Shown here: piece by piece, positions 22,673 through 32,100 of the stretch | How the letters are laid out: each line of letters starts with the position of its first letter | How positions within the stretch are numbered: the stretch's first letter is position 1 | Origin: Hexactinellida sp. DTS-2022 | Taxonomy: Eukaryota; Porifera; Hexactinellida | Assembly: GCA_028753945.1 (NCBI GenBank) | Contig: JAPNXP010000002.1 | Location: 13,330,001-13,394,000 of the forward strand | Direction: 5' to 3' | DNA: 64,000 nucleotides | Position numbers and translations under genes: made by a program | Notes under the pieces: model-generated | Seen by the model: the letters and a program-made list of their open reading frames with translations, nothing else | Database searches by the model: none | Told to the model about the DNA's origin: nothing

Positions 22673-23186
22673 GGGTTGGTGTGTACAGAGCTAATTAGAA
22701 AGTAAAAGGAATTTATCAAAAGAATTCGGTTGTCATGTAAACCAATGGTGAATAACTGGCTAGATTAGTCTATTTCAATTATAATTATTACTACATTAGA
22801 CTCCGCTGAAATGGTATAGTACCAGACAACTTGTCCCAATTAACCAAAATTCATAGTATGCTTCGCGAAGATTGGACAAATATGTGGCATCAAATTAAGC
22901 GGATTTTACTGTAACTTGGATATCTTAAACTGGATGACGTATCTTTTAGTATAAGTACTTATGTACACATTAATTAGGAAAAAATAATTGACCCAGAAAG
23001 ATCATCGGAGTAGCGTAACCCTGTAAGATGATATAAATAAAATAATGAAAGTATTATAAAATAATAGAATGTTTTAGAAAATTAAAATCCTTTAGATAAA
23101 TTCAAAATTATTTGAAATGCATAAAACTACCTGAAACAATTCTGTAATAGGTAGAATAAAAAGTAATACCAAAGTTAAACGGTGTC
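22673..23186. other. Short gap between ankyrin frames, probably an intron
   Basis: 514 bp without coding potential. A phase-compatible splice pair exists: donor TTTCAG/GTTCTG at 23194/23193 and acceptor GGGAG/AAATC at 22656/22655, which would join DCFR to NQIRQC. The acceptor has a poor pyrimidine tract. A better tract (ACTTTCTAATTAG, near 22690) gives the wrong phase for that donor. The gap includes an inverted-repeat element at 22793-22913. Confidence 0.5.
22793..22913. mobile_element. Degenerate MITE in the ankyrin-gene gap
   Basis: About 120 bp with imperfect inverted ends: TACATTAGACTCCGCTGAA on the left and TTAAGCGGATTTTACTGTAA on the right. The AAGCGGA signature also occurs in fragments near 42360, 48418 and 50088. 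Confidence 0.55.
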
Positions 23187-26100
23187 TCAGAACCTGAAAC
23201 AGTCCATAAAATTGTCATCTTTGTACCGGAATTCTAACTCTTCAGTTACCAGTTCAAGACAAGAAATATCATTTATGTTCTTAACTGCTTCGTGTAATAG
23301 TATATTCCCATCCTGATCAGGGACATTAAGGCAAGTTTTCTGTTCTAATAGAGTTTTGAGGGCTTTCGTGTTATTATATTGAATTACATAGTGCATTGCA
23401 GTGCGTTTGAGATTATCTTGAGTACAAATAACATTATTAACTTGACAAGTACTACATACTTCTACGCCAGAACATGACATGATCACCCCTAAGACTTCAT
23501 TAAATATAACTTCACAATAAGGTAATTTGATACCAGTTGCAACTGGTTGAGGAATAACAGAGAGATGAAGAGGAGTATGGCCGTCTTCATTCTTGAGAAA
23601 AAGAACCGATGGATCAGCATCTAGAAGGAGTTTTACTGCATTTTTTGTTCGTAAGCGAACTGCTAAATGCAAAGGAGGATATCCGAAGTCATCTTTTAGT
23701 TGAGTAATTTCACACTGATTATTTTCTTGCTTTTTATACGGTAATAAGGCAGCAATAACATCGCCCCTGGTTGAATCATTTTGTAACTTAATAGCTAAAT
23801 GAAGTAGTGTAGGTTCATTTGACTTTTGGGGATAGAATTCTGCGTTTGATGAAAGAAGGAAATTCACTATTTCTAAATTTCCACCAATAACAGCTAAATG
23901 AAGAGCTGAATAGCCTTTAATATTTCTTATATTCAATAGCTTTTGTTTGTCTTTAGCAAATCCATGTATAATTTCAACATATTTCAAATCTCGCGTGTGT
24001 AACACAGCAAAGTGTAGAGCTGTGTTTCCATCAACATCACAAATAAATATATTTGGCGAATTAGCCAGTAGAACATCGAGTGCATCCTTTTTCTTCAAAC
24101 GAATACAAGAATGTAAAACTGTCTGCTTTGAAGATTCTGATTGTTTATTTATGAATTTAACATTTTCAAAGACAGACTCAGTGCCTTCTGCATTGACTTT
24201 GGTAAATATAGCGTTCAATAAGTCAGTGGACAATTGTTCTTGAATAGCCAAGTGTAACAAAGTGAGATTATATGGAGTATACAGATAATTAACTTTATTT
24301 GAGTAAGAAAGCAGAGCATTTAAAGCACCTGTGTCAGGATTCTTCAAACTCAATTTCAGAGAATTCTTCACACAGGAGGCTATTTCTTGCGATTGAGGTT
24401 CGGTTGGCTGTAGCGAGGAAGGTAAAAAGGAGAGTAATAATTCTAAAGATTCTATGTTTAAATTTGCAACTGCAGACTCTACCATAGAATTACCAGATTT
24501 CTCAAAATAGAGGGTGTCCTTATGAATTTCGTAGAATCTTTTCACAACTTCTTTATTTCCATGTTTAGCAATTAACGTTGCAACGTGTAAGCCATCTTTT
24601 AACTTGGTATCTGTTGTAATTAATCCAGTTTCAATCGCATAATTGAACGGATCACAACTTTGGCATTCGCTGATTTGCTTGATATTCTGAGCTGTTAATT
24701 GTCTGTAAGGTTTAATAGAACGTGCATCTCCATGTTTTAGAAATATCGTGTTCTTAAGATCCGGCAAATCAGTAATCACCAAATATTCTCTGTTGGTGTG
24801 CGAAATTCTAAATCCAGCCCAGCACTGATCTTTGTAAGGTACAATTTCAAATATAAATTTTCCACTTTCAACACAAATACGTGTCTTCCCATCACTTTGG
24901 AAGGCAAGAGTAGCTTTCTTATTTACAAGAATCTCAGCAGCGAGAAAATTGTTTTTGAGAATAGCGTACTGCAATGGAGGAAGTCCAAGAGAATTCAAAC
25001 GATTAAAGAAATTACTTACAAACTCTAATGGAATCTTAGATAAGATTGTTTCTAAGTAACATGTATCATTCACTTCAACTGCAGTGTGTAATAAAGTATT
25101 CCCTTCTATATCAACCAGTTCTAGATTTGGATTAGCTGTCAATATCTCTTTGAGACAAGCATGGTTTTGGTTGTCAATACATAGATGCAATGGCGTTTTG
25201 TGGCAATTATCTTGGAAATTTATGACACGGTCTGTAACCCATCCAGAATTAGGATTAGTTTCTTCTTGGTTCAATATTTCAGTTAAGATGCAGGAAATAA
25301 TGTTTGTGGTTGAATTTCCATGTATGGTTGCTAAATGTAGAATAGTTTGCCCTTTGGAATCTTTGTACTTTATTGTGCTCGTGTGTGAGATTAAAAGTTC
25401 CAAAGAAGCTAAGCACTTTTGAATTACTGCATAGTGTATAGGTAACTGACCCTCTTTATCTTCAAGCAAGACAATATTATTGGTATTTTTGTCATTTTTT
25501 TCGTTATTCAGGATAAAATTGATAATTGAAGTTCGTCCAACTTCAGTTTGTATCAGTATGGCATGATGCAGAATATATCTTAATGCATCATCTCGCGAAT
25601 AAAATTCCGACCCATTCGATAACAGCTGTTCACATATCGCCAGATGTCCGGTTTCAGTAGCAATGTGGAGTGGTATGCAACCATCTGAGTTGGCTGCATT
25701 AAATAGATAATTAAGGTCTGGGGAATCAAAAATTTCAGCAATTATCAATCCCACAATAACATGATTGCTTGTCTTTGCAGCGAAATGCAAAATAGAATTT
25801 TTTAAACCATCGCATGAAGTAAGGCCAGGTTTATATTTAAGTAACATTTTTATATTCTCTACTTGTTCCATTTGAATAGATAAACTGAGAGCAGTCATTA
25901 AACTCTCATTTTTAGCATCAATAATGCGTACTCCATTTACAGTAACAACTTCGTGGTTACCAGGTTCAATCTCAATTATTTTTTTAAAGAATATTTCCAA
26001 AAAGTCACTTGACTTATTCTTTTTTATCATTAAGTGTAATAGTGTATCGTTTGCTTCAGGGTATAGGAAATTTAGACAAGGATTCAGTGTTAAAAGTTTG

Positions 26101-29100
26101 TTAAGAGCATCAATAGGAATATCATCCAAACTAAGACGCATAGTTTCGCATAGCGTAGTTGAAATATTATAAATCAGTTTTTCTTCTTCATTTGAAATAT
26201 CTGTTAATTTGGGGATCTTTTGATAGGAATACTGGGTTGGAATAAAATCAAGAGTAGCTTCAAAGGTATCACTGTTAGTGACTCCATTTCTAACCATCGC
26301 GCATAGATCTTCAATTGCTAAGTTATTACATAAATATTTGATAACGTTTTTGTGTCCATTTTTGGAGGCTAGATTATTAAGCCATTTCCCTTTTCCTTCT
26401 TTCCTTTCTTTATTAACTAGATTATTTTGGATTGCAATCTCAATTGGTTCAGTACTAGCACATTTAACTATACTTAATATACTTGCGTCTGGTATGGACT
26501 GTGTAAATTCTTCAAGTTCCCGGTTCTCTATTACCGTGGTTTCCTCTAGCCTATGTAGAATTGATACAATCCATCTTCCTTTTTGTAACATTTTATAACC
26601 AACAAATAAAGTGTCTTTAGAAAAAATTGATACAAAAGAGCCAAAAAATCCTTTATTTGCTTTAGCGAAGCACAGTGATAATCCTCCCTTTCCGTTATAC
26701 AGAGTTGCGAACCCCGTATCGTCAGTGTAAGATAGCATAGCACCAAAGTCAATGAGCTTTTGAACTGATTCCAGTCGATTCCCCAGAATTGCCAAATGAA
26801 GAGGAGGTAATCCTTCGCTATTCGTATCATTGAGATAAGTAATCATTTCAGCTTGAAACGAACTTTTAATTTTCTCCAAAATGCAATTCAAAATATTCAC
26901 CGGTTTTGAAACTGCAAGGTGAAGAGGAGTCTGCCCAGAATTATTTTTCAAATTTAACAAAGGATTAAGTTTCAGTAACGCTACTATTGTTGTTTCTACT
27001 CCTAAGTCAATAGCTATGTTGATGGCGGCATTTCCGTTCTTATCTTTGAGGTTCAATACATGAAGAGGATCTGTGGTATTTTCTGATGAAATAACTTTTA
27101 GAATTTTGAGGAATATTTCGGAATGATCTTTGCATAGTGAACGGTGCAATACGGTCATTTGATCTTTGTCAGTTATGGTCAAGTCAGGTTTTTCTGCAAG
27201 CAGAAGTTGAATAGCTTCGATTTTATTGCGAATCACTGCTATGTGTAATGGCGTTTGGCCTGAGTAATCTTGAACTCGGATTAAACTGTTGTCCGGATTA
27301 GGATTTTCTCGCTCATAATCTAATAGGAATTGGATAGCTTCTTGCCTGCTCTTTATGCTTTCAACTGCGAGATGTAGCACGGATTGACCTGACTGATTGA
27401 CAGCATATAAATTAGCTCTTTCTGTTAACAAGAGTCTCATAATATCACTATTAAAATACATGATTGCGAAATGTAGCGGTGATAGCTTTTGTGTATTGAC
27501 AGCATTGACAAATAATGGAAGATCTCCATGCATTATTTTAACGTAATCAAGGAGTATTATGATTAATGATTCGTAATTGTACTTTGAAGCCAAGTGCAAA
27601 GGAGAATTTCCCTCGGAATCTTCACAAGATAAGTTTGGAGAAAATGTTAAAAGAGATCTCAAGCATTCTTCTTGATTTTCTGAAATACAAAGATGCAAGG
27701 CTGTATTCAGGCTCACATGAATAGAATAGTTCGCATAAGTACAGAGAATGCTAGGCTCTCTCCTTCCAATCTCCGAGAGTAGGCCAGTTAAGTATTCGGC
27801 ATTTTTATGACCACTCACTATTTTGTGAAGCAGAGTGCAACCATTAACGTCTTTATAAGCTAATTCTATTTTAAATTCTACCTTTAATAGAATAGTGAAC
27901 GCATCGTAATTATCAATTTCCAATGCAACTTCAAGTAACCTTTTCCCACTTTTGTTCGTTGCATTTAAAAGAACAACGCCTGGAGGTTTGTTCTTATTCA
28001 GCTCAACAATCTTGTTTATTAGAAAATCTAATATTGATGAACTAGAATTATTAAGCGCATAGAATAGGACTGAGTCTCCATTACTGTCAAGTGAGAAAAT
28101 GTCCATGATGTTGCACAATTCTGTAACAACTTCGATGGTACCAAGCATTGCAGCATAATGCAATAAACCACATGTATTGCTTGTGGTCTTAACATTTTTG
28201 GAAATTAGCTTCCTATTAAGAAATACAATAAGTGGCTCGGAGCTAGGATATTTTAGGACAGTTTGTAAAGCCGTTAAATCAAACTTAGTTATTTCAGTGA
28301 TTTCAGAATCTTTATATAGAACTGCTTCGCTTCTCATATCTGGAATTGTAGTTAGTATCCAACTTGTTATTTTGTCGAATACAACCTTATAGCCCATCAT
28401 TAGATTGCCACTGTTTCTAAGTCTGCAGAGTTTGAGTGAAAGTTGTGAGTTCAAAGCACACATTGTTAATTGTCCTTTCATATTCACAAACACGAATTGA
28501 GATTGCTGAAGAGTTTTAATTGCAGGCAGATTGTTATTCCTTATAGCGTAATGAAGAGGTGTTAGGTTATCTTCATTTTGAAAACAAAAGATTTCTTTAA
28601 TCCTTTCCTCTTGGGATTTCTCAATGAATTCTTTCAGCAAAATAAGCAGTTCGCTTTGTTCAGGTGATTCTCCTGCGTGGTGAAGAGGTGTATTGTTTTG
28701 AGAATCGGTTGTGCTAATATTCGGTGTTAAACTGAGTATATCTTTAAAAGCAGTTAAATTATTATGAATAATGCAATAGACTAATAGAGTTTTGTTATCG
28801 AGTGTTTCTTCAATAATAGACTGATAGTGGGGACAAGCTTTTAGCTCAGTAAAGATTCGATTCCAAATTGGAATCACTTTATTTTCAATTGCAAAATGGA
28901 AAATGTTTTTCCCTTCATTATCCCTATCGTTTATATCTATATCTTTCTTCAGTTTAAACATCGCTTCAAGGGCTCTGAGATTGCTTCGGATAATACAATA
29001 ATGCACTGGTGTTCGACCTTCAGCATCTTTATATTTGTGCAAATCGGTATCATGTAATAGTAACTGTACTAATTCGGGGCTAAATTCTTCTTCCTTTAGT

Positions 29101-32100
29101 AGTAATGCATGGTGTAGTGTAGTTCGATGCAAACTATCGACAATTTCCTTTCGTATACATCCTTTGGCTAGCAGGACTTTCAAATTAATAGTATTACCAT
29201 TCTGTGTGGCTAAATGTAATGGAGTATAACCTTGGTTATTTTGTGCGTTTAGATTATCAGAAAGTTTATCAATCGGAATGGCATCGAGAATCAAATTCAA
29301 AATTGCTTCATCAAAATTGTACAGAATTGCCAAATGTAATGGTAAGTTTCCACATTTGGAATTGACAAAGAGAGAATACTGATTTTCTAACATAAACATT
29401 ATGTAGTCTTGTAAGTGTTCTACGATAGCCAAATGCAATGGAGTTAAGTTGGAAGGACCAGCAGCATTTCCAATGAGATTCGTATACTGTTTATTAGATA
29501 GAAATACTGAATGTAATTTTTTGAAAAAAGTCACTTCTGCCCTTAGTAGAATAATTCTATGGAACAGATTATAACCTTTTGAATCAACATAGTCCAATTC
29601 AATGTTGTATTTGGAATCCAGAAGAAGGGAAAAAGATGAAAAATCATTTCTTTCAATGCAAATATCGAGGATACGGTTTCCAGTAACATTTTGAATATTA
29701 AATAAATTATAGGAATTAATTCTGAACATATGATTGCAAATAGTTTGGAAAATACTTGCAGTTTGGTGAAGCAGGGCGTAATAGAGAATAGAATTTTTAT
29801 TCTCATCCAACTTAGTTAGATCTTGTTTGAATAACCAGTGTTGTATGATTTCAGAAGATCCATAGCGAGCTGCTAAGTGAATCAATTCACAGTTTCGATC
29901 TAACTGCAACACATAAGGAGGTAGTAGCACCCGGTTAATAGGCTCAACACAAGGGGATCTTAATATAGAGATGGTATACTCATTTTTAAGGTTTTGTGGC
30001 ACTGAAATTTCGCTAGATAGGTAGAGTTTAGTGTTATCCAATTGAGGTAATTCCACTAGTATATATTTAGAGGTTGTGTGAGAAATAGCTAATTTGTAGC
30101 CTATAAGAAGTAATGAGGGATTTTGATTTTTCTTACAAATAACTAATAACTTTGTGTCAACTTGTGAGTAAAGACTTAATTGATTATTTGTGGTTAAGAA
30201 AGATAAGGAAATATTTTCACTTATCATAATTTCGATGGCTTTAATATTTCCTTTTTGAATGGCACATAGTAGTGGGGGAGTAAAATCAAGTGCTTGTGGG
30301 TAGAAATATATATCTTTCCAACATTTGGGTTGATTTTTCTTCAAATGTAGTATGATATTTGTAAGGTAGATAATGCTATCAATTTGTAATATCGAAATTT
30401 CAATTAGTTTTCTCCAATCTGATTCTGAAATGGAAATACGTGGATTGAGCCCTAATAAATCATCGAAGGCTGTCTCATTTCTGCATTTCATACACAACGA
30501 AATTGAAACAATTAAATTAAAAGTAGATTTCATGGCAAAAAAATAACTTTTCGTTAGGTGAGCAAACAAAGTTTCCCAAATTTTGTGGTTTTTACACTCG
30601 ATTGAAAGGTGTATTATATTCTTCCTGCTTTTATCTGTTTGACTGAAATCAATATTCGTAGGGTGTTCAAGAAACACAGTCAAGGCTGTAAGATTACAAT
30701 GGGTGATCGAGCAAAATACAGGTGTTTGTCCGGAGTTATCCCGCTCGGATAATAGAACTGGATATTGTAATAAAGTAGTGAGCATTAATTTGAGAGTTTC
30801 TTCAGGTATTTTAGGGTTGCATACAGCATAATGAAGGACGGTTTGATGATTGGCATTAACGATATCTGGCCGGGCATTATTTAAAAGTAATAAATTGAGA
30901 ATTTCGTTATAACCTTTGCAGACTGAAATATGCAATGGAGCTATCTGGGAAGTATCATTTGTTAGAGAATCAATCAGATCAGTACATTTGGCTGACTTGG
31001 AATTTGCAATATGAGATAGCAGAAGTTCAATAATAGGAAAATTGCCCGTTGAAGTAGCGAGGTGTATTGCGTTATATCCTTTGTTGGTAATACTCAAATC
31101 AGGATTGAGTCTCAAAACTGAGCTCACAATATTAACATTGTTACTCTGAATACTGAGATTTAAAGCTGTCAATTTATCGCCCGTAGCTGTACTATTGGCA
31201 AACTCACTTAATTTATTGGAATTAATAAATCGTTTTATCAGTATGTCAATAAATGGTGTAATAAAACGTTCGCCCTGATCATTTTGAATAATAAGATGGA
31301 GTAGACTTAATTTATTGACATTTTGGTAAAATAAATCCGAAATATATGGCAAGATAATTGTAAATCCTGAAGGATTATTAATTTCTAAACATATCTCAAG
31401 TATTCTCTTTCCTTCAGAATTTGTGATATCGAATAGATTTTTATGTCTCTTATTTTCCTCCGAATTTAATAATTTGGAAACTTCCCCAAGTACATCTAGT
31501 TTTTTGTTTTGTAGTGCATAGTACAACAATGAATTATTTTGTGTATCCAATGCAGTGGGGGGGAGACTATGCCTACTAATTAAATAAGATAGGATATGTT
31601 GCGAACTATATTGTGCGGCATAATGTAGCAATGTTGCACCATTTGAAAATGTATAATTAATAATCCTGTGATCAATCAAGTAGTCAATTATATCACTACA
31701 ATAAGTTTGAAGAAATAGCGGTATAGTATCTTCTGGAATTGAGGTAACTTTGGTTACCGAATTTTCTTGAAATATTTCTGTAGACTGGAGAGATGGTATC
31801 TCTGTAAGTATTAATGCGGTTTCTTGCAATTCAGTCGTACTTTTAATTCTATAACCGAATAGGTACATTGGTTTGGGACACCCATTTTGGCACAAAAGTA
31901 GTTTATCACCAAGTTTGCCTGAAAAAAATGTCAATTCCTCTTTAAATGAAGCTACGATTGAGATACCTTGCCTGAGAAGAAGTTTCACTCCCTCAATATT
32001 ATTGTTGTAAATAGCGTAATGCAGGGGAGGTAACTGTTCTCGATTTTTTGATTCAAGTAACATTTTTCGCTCTGCCTCGGATAAATTTTCCTTGTTAATA

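Larger units (their letters stand above)
12640..31990 (-). repeat. Higher-order ankyrin super-repeat, unit about 1.7-1.85 kb (570-620 aa)
   Basis: The EPL-type anchor of the insert domain falls at about 31693, 29944, 28238, 26450, 24653, 22275, 20464, 18622 (resuming at about 16575), 14850 and 12804. After removing the two inter-frame gaps, the steps are about 1750, 1706, 1788, 1797, 1860, 1811, 1842, 1725 and 2046 bp. Each unit also repeats landmark segments in order: an LLHLIIK..S..F...IL.K stretch, an F/LIDAKN...TALHLCI ankyrin, GYTPLHLA, and (L/I)PPLQLAI just before the insert. Sequence divergence between units is high at the DNA level, so the amplification is old. Confidence 0.8.
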
